Assembly: GCA_963931865.1 (NCBI GenBank)
Contig: OZ007516.1
Location: 9,796,464-9,860,463 of the forward strand
DNA from: Axinella damicornis
Lineage: Eukaryota; Porifera; Demospongiae; Axinellida; Axinellidae
Direction of reading: 5' to 3'
Length of the DNA: 64,000 nucleotides
Shown here: piece by piece, positions 44,059-55,614 of the stretch
Layout of the letters: each line of letters begins with the position of its first letter
Numbering within the stretch: position 1 is the stretch's first letter
Program-made: the position numbers and the translations under genes
Notes under the pieces: model-generated
Seen by the model: the letters and a program-made list of their open reading frames with translations, nothing else
What the model was told of the DNA's origin: nothing
The model's database searches: none

Positions 44059-45485
44059 GATTAGGAACAATGCCCTTTGCTCCATACCTACCATCTATGT
44101 AAACTTCACAGCCTTGTATACATACCAAATTCAGTTGTTGCTGTCCTCATGTATTTGCCCCATAACAGCTGTCACCATATTTTAGTAGCTATAGTATCAC
44201 CCCACAGTAAAACCAGTTGCAAATTTGCAAGGTGACAAAAATGCAGCAGTCGATACTTTGATGTCAATGATGCACATCTCCACGGCAAAGGAATTTCAGA
44301 ATGCTCCATGAACTCTAGAAATTTGAAGATCACAAACGTTTAGGGAACCAACTTCACATTTATCTGTCAGCTCAAAAATGCATGTATGGTACTGTCCTGT
44401 GTTACACTGTATGAGTACAAAGTTACAATAATTATAGTATGAAGGGATATCACATTTTTCGAGGGCTGACACCTCAGCGTAGGAGCCACTTAGCAGGATG
44501 ACATTTCAGTGCATGACCTGAATGAGACCTGTGTAGCTATATGCACTGAATGAATTAAAGGATTCTGTGTTTGATGATGGCTGATATCATGGACAAAGTT
44601 CCTACCCATGACTGGACACCCGAGAATGAGCATGAGAGTCATGCTGGCTGTTCTAACTGCCTCATCTGACCGTGACGTAGCTAGCTACTACAACTTGAGT
44701 CACAACTTGGAACTAGTTAATGGTGTTGAGAGCAATCTTCACGATGTAGTCAAATCTCTGGCACACTAGCCTCACTTCATGGCTTACGGTGGATGGATGG
44801 ATGGAGCGCTGGCTAGAGCTCCACCACCACAGTGTCAGAGATATGCCGTGTCTAATCAGTCATGATCATTGTATAAATGTATGTGTTTTTAACAGGGTTG
44901 CTACATCAGCAGGCTGGTTTTCAGTAATTGCCCTGTGTACAATAATTACAAGCAAAGTACTACAAATATTAGTGGCAGCAACAAAAGGAAACAATTTTAC
45001 ATTACAGAGAAAACACAACACAAGGCCAACATAACAAGCCACAATTATTAGTGCACAAAACAAATGAAAAGAGAGACAAAATGTATTATTGTAAGTAGTG
45101 ACTTTTATATAAGGTTTTAACTCTTTACCAACCAATGACTGCAAAAGCCGTCATGAGCTCCCATAAGCCATAAGAATTTATATGGGGAATTTATTACTAG
45201 GCATTATACTTTAATACAGGATTTTGCTTCCTTAAGCTGTTTCTTATGGTTAGTAAAGAGTTAAAAGCTGACTCGTAAATCGTCCAAGAGGGTGTACGAT
45301 TTACAATGCATTTACACAATTTGGGTAATCCCCTATGCTTATAATGATTGAGACACAGAGATATATTATACAACACATATGGGTGGGTGGGGCCTGGGTA
45401 TGAAGCAAAGCTAATTCTCTTCATCAAAGGCCGTGGAGAGCACTGGAAATTGTTATAGAGGGTTTTTCAACACTCCACCTCTTCC
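44059..45485. other. No gene seen
   Basis: AT-rich DNA. A word TTTTAACTCTTTACC (about 45114) recurs inverted near 45249-45266, forming a weak 150-bp fold-back. No coding support. Confidence 0.35.
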
Positions 45486-45593
45486 TAGTCTCATTCCCAG
45501 GCCGTTTTTCCAGCCCGTGCATCACTTCCAGTATATAACGCGCGTGATACTAAAAGCGATCCGGGCTGGGTCTGGCCATGGGACCGAGACACT
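45486..45593. mobile_element. Hairpin MITE of the TAGTCTCG family
   Basis: Starts TAGTCTCATTCCCAGGCC and ends with GGCCATGGGACCGAGACACT; arms fold around TATATAACGCGCG. Flanked by ACCTCTTCC and ACCTCTACC, a 9-bp duplication with one mismatch. Confidence 0.75.
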
Positions 45594-45667
45594 ACCTCTA
45601 CCTTGATATTATAGCTAGCTAGTTTGTTGGTTCAATATTGAAGGTAGCTGTGAACAAGGGAACAACT

Positions 45668-45693
45668 TAGATAGATAGATAGATAGATAGATT
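45668..45693 (-). repeat. (TATC)n 3' tail of the LINE
   Basis: Six or so TAGA/TATC units at the 3' end of the element. Such tails mark the junction where reverse transcription begins. Confidence 0.85.
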
Positions 45694-46007
45694 TTAATTT
45701 GTGACAGGAAATGCCTCATCAGCGATAGTGCTGGTTTTCATGAGGGTCCTGCATATAACCACATATAGTACAAACCGACAAACCGACAAAAGATAATATG
45801 TACAGTTGAGAAATATAATTTGCAAGTCATAGCACAAGCCGACAAAAGATAATTACAGTTGAGAAATAAATGCAAGGGTACGTACAACAGCCTTGCACAC
45901 AGAATTTACAACTACAAAACAAAACAAGTGTACGCTACCTAAGTAAGAGTGATTGAAAGTATAAAAACAGTATCCTAAAAAGATATAAAAATATATCAAA
46001 CACAAGC

Positions 46008-48095
46008 TTAAGACAAATAATTATTGTCAATAAGATAGGCCTTGAGGTGTTTCTTAAAGAGAGGGGCTGATCCAGCAATTTCGGTGATTTCAGCAGGTAA
46101 CTTGTTCCAATCCTGCGCCCCCTTGAAGCGAAAGGAGTTCTTGCCCACCTCTGTATGTACTGGGTATAGATGGAGCTTGTTCTGACCCCTAGTCGCATGG
46201 TAATTGGGCAATGCACTGTTTGCAATAAAGTGACTGTGAAGGTAACCTGGGGCCTGGTGATTAATACAGAGGTGAATCATGTTCAACCTCAACATTCGTC
46301 GTCTGCAGGATAGGGTCATCCACCTAAGCTGCTTCCTCAGTTCGTCACTGGGCGTTCTAGGTGGCTTTGCCAGGATTAGCCTCATTCCATAATTCTGGAT
46401 TCTTTCCACTTTTTGCTGCAAGACTGCCCCACATTCATGCCAGACTACCGAGCAATAGTCAGTGTGAGGTAGGACCAGTGCATTGTAGAGTGATATCTTA
46501 GTGCTGACTGGAAGAGCATCCTTCAGTTTTAGAAGCTGTGACAGCCCTCGGAAACACTTCCTCCTCACTGCTTCTATCTGGCCCTAGCTCCAGGTCAGCT
46601 TGTCGTCAACCAGGACTCCCAGATACTTCACTGTGTCACTTCTCTGTACTGCTCGCCCATCCAGAACCACATTGACTTCCTTGAGTTCCTTAGCCCTTCT
46701 CCTTCTGCTCAGTAGCAACACTTGGGTCTTCTTCGCATTGATCCTCAGTTTGTTCTTGCGTACTCAGTTGGACACTGCTGCAATGTCGCTTGTCAGATCT
46801 TGTTCTAGGCTGGCAGGACTGTTGCTTGAGCAGTAAAGGGCAGTGTCATCAGCATACTGTTTCACTGTGCATCGCTTGACTGCAAGTGGCAGGTCGTTCA
46901 CGTAAATGGTGAACAACAGTGGGCCAAGGATGGAACCTTGAGGAACACCCCTCCTGATGTTGCTCCACTCTGACATCGCAGATCCAATGACAACCCTCTG
47001 CTTTCTCCCATCCAGGTAGTTGGCAAACAGTTTTAGTGCATTGCCTCGAATACCGTAGCCTTCAAGTTTCTGCAGAAGGATCGAGTGGTCAACAATGTCA
47101 AAAGCCTTACTCAGGTCAACCATTATCGTGCCCACTAGCTTGTCTCTGTCAACTTCCTGCCTCCAGTCTTCCACTGTGCTCACTAGAACATCCTGAGTGG
47201 AATGGTGGGGTCTAAAGCCTGACTGGCTCTCATGGAGAAGTGAGTGTTCCTGCAGGTATGCTGATACATGGTGATGAACTATCCTCTCAAACATCTTCGC
47301 CACCACTGGAAGGACTGATATTGGTCGAAATTTATCTGCAGTGTCAGGCATGCTAACCTTGGGAACTGGTGTCACTTTGGCATGCTTCCATTCGTCAGGC
47401 AACTGACCACTCTCCAAACAGAAGTTGAACAAGGATGTCAGACTGTGACTGATTCCTGGGGCTGCCATCTTCAGGACCCTGGCACTGATACCGTCTACCC
47501 CTGCAGCTTTGGTAGTGTCTAATGTGCGCAGCATCATCAGGACATCTTCCTCCTCAGTTTTCAGGAGGTCGAACTCTCCAGCACTTCCGGCAAGCTTCTC
47601 TGGCAGCACTCCGCAGTCAGGGTCCACCTCAGTGTCATCCAAGTTGCCCACCGAAGCTGAGAAGAAACAGTTGAATTCCTCCACGATGTCCTGTTGCTGG
47701 GTCAGGATCCCCTGATGGGTCGTCAGAGAGTCGATTTTCTGCTTGCTCTTGCGTCCAAGTGCCTTATTCAGTTCTGTCCACAACTTCCTTGGGTTTTGTT
47801 TGGTCTGTTCACTCAATTGTTCAAAGTGCTGTATCTTGGCCTGTCTTATTCTCATTGTTAGCTGATTCTTCAATTTGCGGTATCGCTCCCAGTCCTCATC
47901 CCTTCTGCTTGACTTAGCCTTGGTGCACAGGTAGTTCCTTGCCCTCATCAGCACCCTAATCTCACTGCTAATCCACGGAAGAGAGTCCGACTTTACTCTC
48001 ACCTTCCGAAGTGGAATGTTGCTGTCTACGATTCTCACAAACAATGCCTTCCAGTATTCCCATCGGTCATTAGCCTCATCAAAGGAATCCATCAC
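46008..48095 (-). pseudogene. LINE reverse transcriptase and C-terminal region
   Basis: One frame runs from 48095 to 46008 with only two stops. It contains the RT signatures: KAAGVDGISARVLK, FRPISVLPVVAKMFERI, SGFRPHHSTQDVL, MVDLSKAFDIVDH (catalytic Asp), RRGVPQGSILGPLLF and QYADDTALY (catalytic Asp pair, 46844-46855). The stops are TGA at 46764-46766 after AAVSN and TAG at 46584-46586 after LTWS; both replace what is normally Trp. The C-terminal part (RRKCFRGLSQLLKLK, then HTDYCSVVWHECG) is intact. This enzyme copies element RNA at the target site. Confidence 0.92.
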
Positions 48096-48099
48096 TTGC

Positions 48100-48435
48100 C
48101 AAGGAGCTGAGCTCAGATCAGACTCAAAACCTCAGGGACACACTTGCTGTAGCATCTGATGTATTGTGCAGGCTGCTGCTGCTTTCTACTGACACCAGAG
48201 AACACACCTTAAACAAGGCTGTGGTCGCTGAGTCCTAGTTCACAGCAGCACACCTTTGAAAAGCTGGCTGGGTCAGAGACGAACAGGAGATCAATCAACG
48301 TCTCGGATCTCTGTGTCACTCTTGTGGGGGAGGTAACCAACTGAACGAAATTATACTCCGACATAATTTCAGTAAGTTTGCGACCCGTTGAGTCCGGGTT
48401 CACCATGATATGTTACAGTTGAAATCACCACTAAT
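48100..48435 (-). pseudogene. C-terminal endonuclease half and linker
   Basis: ISGDFNCNI (minus, near 48440-48410) carries the GDFN endonuclease motif. One base later the frame shifts to VNPDSTGRKLTEIMSEYNFV, then LIDLLFVSD and LGLSDHSLV with the catalytic SDH. Beyond that, a frameshift near 48135 is needed to reach the RT frame. Together with the first half it would form the target-nicking endonuclease. Confidence 0.8.
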
Positions 48436-49250
48436 CACAATTCAGGCACGTACACCAAGACGCCACCACCTCTCCTGTCCCTGTCCCTCCTGTGCAGCTT
48501 GAAGCCGGTGATAGCTAACTCCGAGTTGTGGATGCTAGAGTCAAGCCATGTCTCAGACAAACCAAGCATGACACAAGATCTATCACTCCTGCTTGCAACT
48601 AGTAGCTCATGCACGTCATCATGCTTGGATATCAGACTTCGAATGTTGAGATGGGCAGCCACCAGGGCACCACTACAACCGTCAAAGGGCTCATGAACAA
48701 CCACACCATCTCCATGGGAAGAATTTATGTTCAGGCTCATGTCACTAGACAGGCTGGAGTCAGCAAAAGGAAGCTCAGTCAGGATACATGTAGGACATAT
48801 CCACGAGAAGTCCCCTCGAGTGATTAGCTCCAGGTACTGTTCCTTCTCGATCTCACCACACCTCGCATGAGTCCACATTTCACACCTGTCACAAGACACT
48901 GCCCGCTGGTTGCTGCGAACAGGCTTCCTGCATACAGTGCAGGGATGCTTAACTGGGCCGGGGTTTGGCTTCACATCTCCGGCGAGCAGCAACAACCAGT
49001 GACAGTATGGTAGAGGCAGGAGGCGGTCTCGACTCTTCGGCCGTAGGTGAGAGTTTCTCCTCCATAATAACACGTTTGACGCCAGGCTGCTTCCCGTGGG
49101 AAAAAGTCGCTCAGGACAGAACAGTAACCGCTCCACCGCTGTCTCCACTACTGGCTTTGAAAGAGAGAGGTGAATCCCCCGACAAACCGCAAAACACAGC
49201 CATAAGCAAGAGAACGTAATTCGCCACGCCATTTTTTTTCGGTATGCCAT
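48435..49250 (-). pseudogene. LINE N-terminal region: signal-like start, 2A-like motif, PHD finger, endonuclease start
   Basis: Starts MAYRKKMAWRITFSCLWLCF, with a hydrophobic signal-like stretch. Residues about 91-99 read GDVKPNPGP (48954-48980), close to the 2A ribosome-skipping consensus D-x-E-x-N-P-G-P but with Lys for Glu. A PHD-type C4HC3 finger follows (CTVC, CDRC, MWTHARC, WICPTC). From about residue 193 the endonuclease begins: AAHLNIRSL and LGLSETWLD with the catalytic Glu, then RRGGGVLVYV. It ends at VPEL, where the middle of the endonuclease is missing. 2A-like motifs near the start are reported for several CR1-like LINEs. Confidence 0.85.
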
Positions 49251-49255
49251 AACTT

Positions 49256-50410
49256 CATTTTGTAGCCCAATTTTTAATCACTGAGGTCACACTGGAACAT
49301 ACATGTGTTGAAGAAACGTTGCAATACAGTACTGTAATGATTGCAAACACCACAGACATGCAGCCTGACTACAGCAGCAAAATCAATGCAAGTACAATAT
49401 TAAGGCTAATGTTCATTGTTGTCTATCCTCTCTAGGCAATGTATCTAGCTGTCAGGAGGTTGTCGGGTTCTGTGAGGATGTTGAGGCAATGCTTGCTTTC
49501 CAATCATCCTATAAACTGTTCACTCAGTCCATGGGTCCATGAGCAACTGGGTACGGCAATGAGAGCGGAATAGTTTCAGTTTGGTCCACTGGGAGACTTC
49601 TCAGTTACTGCATGCTGTAGCTAATGATGCACCTGACTGCCGGGCATTGATCAAACACACCATGTATCATACAACAGTGGTCGACGTCCTGTACACGCAA
49701 TGACCTTACCAAGTCGTCCGTATCTCGCAGAGTCCTCTATCGGAGGTTTACTGTACTAATTAATCCTACACCAGTGGTCCTTTACATGCAGTGACGTGAC
49801 CTCCCTCTAACCAAGTTGAAACTTCTTCAATAGAGCGGGGACAATATCAATTCAGGCTGTTTTGTCCTTTGTAGGGAGGATGTCCTCTTCTCGGAGGTTG
49901 AATTTGGGACCTTGAAAATAATTCGAAGAGGATATTAGTCCGGCAGGAAGTAGGGCAATGGGTTAGGGTATATTAGGGCCAGGGCCGGTTCTGATAGATG
50001 CGCGCGCGTTTCCGGTACCTATAGTCCTATCATCTATGGTCCTATACCTAAAATATGTACTTCCTGCCGTAATATCCACGTCGTTGTTTGCAAATTGTCT
50101 TGCAGGGTCCGAGGTTTCATGGTGTAATTATATAGTCATGAGCTTAGGCTGCAGCTAGTGCTTTGCAAATCGATAACCCGTGGCATCGCTATCGGAGCGT
50201 GTTTAGCTACTTGCGACACTAGTTGAAGTGTAAACTGCAGCTAGCGCCGCCGCTGCATGAGTACATCTGTGTTTACATACGTTTTCTACCTTTGGTGAGC
50301 CATCAGCGCTGCAGCAGCAGAGTGGTGGGAGAGGCTGCATTAAGTAGTTTTATAGTCACGTGATTATAATTTCCATGACAACCTGTCAACCATGCGATTG
50401 TAATTACCCA
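49256..50410. other. No gene seen
   Basis: A weak inverted pair, GGATATTAGTCCGGCAGGAAG (about 49932) and CTTCCTGCCGTAATATCC (about 50061-50078), encloses about 145 bp and may be a decayed fold-back element. Otherwise nothing is supported. Confidence 0.4.
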
Positions 50411-50834
50411 GCGCGCGCATGCGCGAAGCGGGGTTAAGCAATCGGTTTTGGTGTCTGTCGTCTGTCCAGCGACAAAAATTGAAATCTCGCCACATAGATC
50501 CTCATAAACCGTCGAAATGGAGTCAAACAAAAGCAAACTGCTCTATGTGTACCTGACTGAAGTCAAGGCGCTCCGTTTCGCTGTATTTCGGCTATTTCCT
50601 ACTTTTCATAACTATTCATAACATTGGCTCCACCTCTTCGTGACTTCAAGAACAGGACATGCAGTGCCTTTGGAAACTTCATGCTTCGAGATGACCGCTA
50701 GGAAACAGTGCTTTCTCACGATCTATGTACTTCACAGACATCATGGCTATTGTTTCGGCTGTTTTTCCCAGCTATTTCCTATTATTCGTAACATTTGGCC
50801 CCACCTCTCCAGCTTCACAATATAGTATATACGG
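50411..50834. repeat. Dispersed repeat, copy 2 (longer)
   Basis: Shares the landmarks of the 27921 repeat but has an extra internal block (about 50520-50700). That block is itself a diverged copy of the following segment (CTCTATGTGTACCTGACTGAAG versus GATCTATGTACTTCACAGAC; both lead to ...CACCTCT). The shorter copy may derive from it by loss of one unit. Confidence 0.78.
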
Positions 50835-51285
50835 TAAGCGGTCACTCCCACACCTTGGATATGGCCATACACGAACACAGTATATGCGATAGCAGCCCTG
50901 TTCGCCGTTGCGCATCGGCAGAGATGTCACGTCGATTGTAGCTGCACTGCATGCATCCTGGCCTGACGTTCAGCGCGGGGTATGTGTTCTATGAACACCT
51001 CTAGTTGTGCGATGGCAATGGCATGCAGAACACAGGCAGAGATAGAGCGTAATCAAGAACATCATTCGCGAGATCTGTCTGGAATGCAGCTCCCAAGGGA
51101 AGAGCGTTTCAGAGGCACTAGCCGCGTTCATGGTGAGCCATTAGTCTGTGTGCATGGTAGCTGAGCTGTGCTATGTCTCGCGGTTTAGCACACTAGGGTC
51201 TGGCCCGCGAGAGTATATATAGCTGTGCTACATGTGGTGAAGTCCTAGTCTCGCAGAGGCTGGCCGGCGAGGCTAGTGAAGTCCT

Positions 51286-51336
51286 CTAGTCTCGGAACCA
51301 GACCCTTCACACTGGGAGGAGGAAGGGTCTGGGCAT
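51286..51336. mobile_element. Remnant hairpin, TAGTCTCG family
   Basis: TAGTCTCGGAACCAGACCCTT and AAGGGTCTGGGCATGCACCTA face each other across a short GGGAGGAGG loop. The right end is diverged and no clear duplication is seen. Confidence 0.5.
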
Positions 51337-51521
51337 GCACCTAGTACGTTCGAGTTGTCCCCAGGTCAGATATTATACATGACCTGACAATTTGAATGGG
51401 TTTCACTGTTGCCCGTGACCTGACACGGCAAATCACTGTGCCTGTAAGAGTATCCCAGAACACTGGAGTTACACCACCTGTATAAAAGTACAAGCTACAT
51501 TAATTATGTGTGCCAACTGAC

Positions 51522-51616
51522 TAGCCTCGTTCCCAGTCCCACGCCCAGCTTTCCGTCGCTGCTTTACCGTACTAAGCAGGGATGGAAAGCTGGGCGTGGG
51601 ACTTGGAACGAGGCTA
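51522..51616. mobile_element. Hairpin MITE of the TAGCCTCG family, exact TSD
   Basis: 95 bp from TAGCCTCGTTCCCAGTCC to GGACTTGGAACGAGGCTA, folding to the centre. CCAACTGAC is found on both sides (51513-51521 and 51617-51625), a perfect 9-bp duplication. Confidence 0.93.
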
Positions 51617-52420
51617 CCAACTGACATTATCAGATTTACATTGCCACTTCTACATACAGACCCTCATGTACTTTTAGTATCATTTCTCTAACCCTGGGCC
51701 CCACAAGGAAGCAGTTTAGATACTGTATGCTAGTCCCTTCAACTCTTAATGTACACACAGATTCATCGTGACAGTCAGCTTCTGAATCATGATCTCACAT
51801 CCAGCAAGTTGTCCTTGGGTGCCTATAAGCACGCGTGTCCAGCATTGCCCACAGATGTCCGTTGGTACAATGGGAAATTTTTGTTGTTGTCAAAATGGGC
51901 CTCAATTGACTGCTACATGTAGTAATGGAGGCCCTGCAATGTCCAGTCAAGGTCTCATTAAAGTTTAATATTATCCTGGTACCATTATTAGACAAAGGTC
52001 AGGTACATATGTTCCCTCCTACCATTTAAGTCAAACATTGTCCTTATTATGTCAACTTGGAACAAACAATGTATACACAGAGGTTTTCAGAGATCTTGCA
52101 CCTGAATTTGTAGAGTGGAAGTCACAGTTCTCGATCTGATCAATCATCATTTAGTAGTCATGATGCATGCAAGCTACACAGTAGTCCTCTAGGCTCTACA
52201 CTCAGTTGCAGTGTCAGTGACATACTCCGTTTATGACTATGCAAGTGTAATGTTACACCACAGCAAGTTATCAAGCAATTCGGTCACAAAATGCCCAATC
52301 TCACCTTCTTAGTCAGCCTTCTGGATCTATGCTGCTGATCGGTGTACAAGATACCAGTGTAGGACCTGGCATAAGTCCTCATTGCTGCCGTGAGCATTCA
52401 TGTCATTTGAATTTTGCAAC
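51617..52420. other. No gene seen
   Basis: AT-rich DNA between the hairpin MITE and the zinc-finger pieces. No domain or convincing exon. Confidence 0.4.
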
Positions 52421-52423
52421 TCA

Positions 52424-52889
<466 letters not shown>

Positions 52890-53307
52890 GCATCACCAAG
52901 AACCTTGCACCCAGCGATTCCTCATGAACAACATATGTAACGATCAACAGCACAATGAACCATTATCTGAGGCGCTCGTGCTGGATCAGGTAACATGTAA
53001 ACATCTTGTACACACAAGGACCAGGTATCAGCTGCATTCTGTTGTGCCCTACTTTGCTGTATAATCGGTCCAAAGCTGCAGTAGTGCTCTCCGAGTTAGA
53101 ACATTCCGTCAGTTCTTGCAATCGTTGATCTGGCCGGAACAGAGTAGACAAGAATCGCAAGGTCTACTGCCTGTAGCTAGAGCCAGTTTCAGAGCACATG
53201 CACTTTTGAGTTTCTTGCACCTACTTATTAATCAACACCTTCATTGTCACTCAGGAAATCTGTATACGTCAGTGTATCCCATAAACAGTTTATTTATTTA
53301 TGCAAGT

Positions 53308-53352
53308 GCACCAGACCCTCCTCCCGCGTGTGAGGGTCTGGTACCGAGACTA
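53308..53352. mobile_element. Remnant hairpin, TAGTCTCG family
   Basis: GCACCAGACCCTCC and GAGGGTCTGGTACCGAGACTA form a short hairpin. Only the right end carries the full family terminus. Confidence 0.5.
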
Positions 53353-53379
53353 ACACTGTACCCTTTGACTGTTCCTAGT

Positions 53380-53440
53380 GCACACACACACTCTCACACA
53401 CACACACACACACACACTCTCACACGCACACACTCACACT
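53380..53440. repeat. (CA)n microsatellite
   Basis: CA repeats with CT interruptions. Confidence 0.9.
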
Positions 53441-53514
53441 CCCAGTGATGGTATCATCAGCTACAATGAGCTTTCTATTTCTTGAGTGTGAATTCTCTCC
53501 TCAGAGAACGATTC

Positions 53515-53785
53515 ACTCACAACTGTGCCGAGCACACCTTCATTGGAACGTCGGTCTGCAGGCAATGCAAGCGAATGGTCAGTTGCCACATCAGCATAGC
53601 ATTCACACTGTCACACATCACACAACGCACCTGCACACACAAACACACACAAACACGCACACACACAGATGACGGGCAGTGTGAAGCAAGGTGTCTGTTG
53701 TAAGGACTGTGGTATCAGCTGTCACTAGCATTGTAAGGACTATGTGGTGGTCGACTGCAACGAGAAGAAATGTGAGCAGATTTGA
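53515..53785 (+). pseudogene. C1 (diacylglycerol/phorbol-ester type) domain, two exons
   Basis: First exon: H-X12-C-X2-C is exact in THNCAEHTFIGTSVCRQCKR (about 53515-53577). After an intron containing a CA microsatellite, AG at 53668-53669 opens KQGVCCKDCGISCH, a TAG, then HCKDYVVVDC. The spacing C-X2-C-X4-H-X2-C-X7-C is exact, with the TAG (53725-53727) at a position that is usually Lys or Gln. The sequence resembles C1 domains of RasGRP-type regulators, which bind diacylglycerol at membranes. The stop indicates a pseudogene or a sequencing error. Confidence 0.7.
53612..53669. repeat. (CA)n microsatellite in the C1 intron
   Basis: CACACACAAACACAC-type repeat that ends directly in the acceptor AG of the second C1 exon. 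Confidence 0.85.
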
Positions 53786-54337
53786 GAACAGGGGTAACTT
53801 TGCGCAAAACACTAAATTTTATCGTAAACTTCCCATCATTCCAAGCCAATAAGAGCCTTGGCTTTCCCACTTGGCTTGTAGGCATATCAGGCCTTCTACT
53901 TCACAGACCCAACATTCGAAGGTGTAGGATGGCTCCTACCCTGAATGACTCCAAAGTGAGGCATAAAACAGCAATTTTTGAATGCGATAGACACATGCAT
54001 TCACCCCACCCATACTGGATGTGGGCATGGCTCAGAATTCCTATCGAATGTTGCAGGGTGATGTATTACCGTTCTGAAGTTACTAGCATTTGGTGTAGTG
54101 AGCATACTGCATCCAACTGTGAAGTAATTCCTGCAGAGAGATAATATATGCAAAGGTCAATTGAACTGCAGAGTAAAGAAAAAATCTTTCATTGAAGTCC
54201 CTCACTGCTACATGTATTGACTAGACCACTATTGTGGTGAGCAAATTACTGATCATGAATTTGATCCCTCTTCTTCCTCCCTCCTTCCCTTCCTCCCACT
54301 CCCTCTACCCCCTTCCTCCTCCCTCGTACCCCTCTAG

Positions 54338-54421
54338 CTAAGAAGCAGCATCCTACCAGCCTTCAAGCCCCAGAGCTGTGCTGCGATGATGACATATCAC
54401 TGAAGGAGAGGCGCAGAAGCT
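54338..54421 (+). other. Possible downstream exon of the C1-domain gene
   Basis: After a pyrimidine-rich stretch (54268-54337) and TAG at 54338-54340, an open segment KKQHPTSLQAPELCCDDDIS and KERRRSC ends at GTGAGT (54422). It has good splice signals on both sides. The function is not recognised. Confidence 0.4.
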
Positions 54422-54442
54422 GTGAGTGACAGTATGAGATCA

Positions 54443-54760
54443 AGAGTGTATAATAATATGAAGAGAGTATCGAACTCGCTATAGGCTACGTTGAATGTAT
54501 ACTGGTGCACGTGATCCACACGGACTCGTCAACTATTGTACTCCCCGATATGGCCGAGTTTACTTGCTGCACGCACGCCTTGATCATCGAGTCAAAGAGG
54601 CTAGCTAGCTGTGGTACGGTAGCCATGGCGTCTATGTCAGGTAAGATTGTGTTTTTGACGTTAGCACCACACCGGATGTCACGTTACTTTCCAGATATAT
54701 ACATTCAATGTTAGCCTATGGCGAGTTCGATACTCTCTTCTTATTATTATACACTCTTGT
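54443..54760. mobile_element. Fold-back MITE with 8-bp flanking repeat
   Basis: About 65-bp arms: AGAGTGTATAATAATATGAAG then GAGAGTATCGAACTCGC at left, complement at right. TGAGATCA stands at both edges (54435-54442, 54761-54768), an 8-bp duplication like that of hAT elements. 318 bp, non-coding. Confidence 0.7.
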
Positions 54761-54898
54761 TGAGATCAGCTTATGAGAATCGGATACTTGAGACATATGA
54801 ACGTCAGTATACTGAATCCTGGATGAGCGATTGTAGATCTGAGTATTGCATACATCCACACCTCCTTGATTGCACAGACACACATACTACATGCATAC

Positions 54899-54971
54899 CA
54901 GCTCACCACACGCATACACGCACACACACACGCACACACGCACACACACATTATGCACACCCACCCCCCCC

Positions 54972-55002
<31 letters not shown>

Positions 55003-55010
55003 ACTCACCC
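54899..55010. repeat. CA-rich and poly-C low-complexity tract
   Basis: (CACACG)n-like DNA, then about 27 C (about 54964-54989), then (CA)n. Frames across it are repeat artefacts. Confidence 0.92.
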
Positions 55011-55500
55011 TATCAGCTGAGAATGCGGAACCCATGCATATCTAGCGGAGGCCAACTCCAAGATCTTACAGCTTCAATCCCATGTTGCCACCATCCGGCA
55101 GCACACAATAATTATTACCAGCAGGATGAACACCTCAACCTGACTGGTCATGTGACTAGGTCATGAGTAATGAATCATAGATCATTCATATGTCCTCTTC
55201 CTGTACAAACAACAGGACTGGTAACAGTAACACATGTCCAGTACAGGGTTAATAGCTGAAAGACTAGACATGCAGTATACGATCCATGGACCACACTATA
55301 ATTGTTATGCAAAAATGAATAATTATTGTGATTGGGAGACACTGAGTGGCTATTGTAGCAGGGTGACCAGAAAACTACATTTCCAATAGGACTAGTACTG
55401 ATGCCCAAAATGTATTACTGAGAGACCATGCAATAATTACATGTGAGACCTTGAAAATTGTCCCTTGTACGTATTGCAAAGGTCCTGGACAATTTTCAAG

Positions 55501-55614
55501 CTGATCTACAATTATCTAGACCTAGCTCTCAACAATACAAGGGACATAATATTATTATGTCCCTTGTATTGTTTGAGAGCTAGCTATAGGTCCATTACAA
55601 TAATTGTAGATTGG
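55501..55614. repeat. 114-bp fold-back
   Basis: CTGATCTACAATTATCTAGA...TACAAGGGACATAATA and its near complement meet at 55552. An adjacent smaller hairpin (CTTGAAAATTGTCC 55451-55464, GGACAATTTTCAAG 55487-55500) abuts its left edge. Confidence 0.85.

Larger units (their letters stand above)
45668..49255 (-). mobile_element. CR1-like LINE, nearly full length
   Basis: In transcription order (right to left) it has an N-terminal region with PHD finger, an apurinic-type endonuclease with an internal deletion, reverse transcriptase and a C-terminal domain, then a 3' UTR ending in (TATC)n. A short tandem repeat as 3' tail instead of poly-A is usual for CR1/L2-related LINEs. Lesions are few: two TGG-to-stop changes, about two frameshifts and one deletion of perhaps 100 codons in the endonuclease. 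It is a dead but fairly young copy. Confidence 0.88.
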
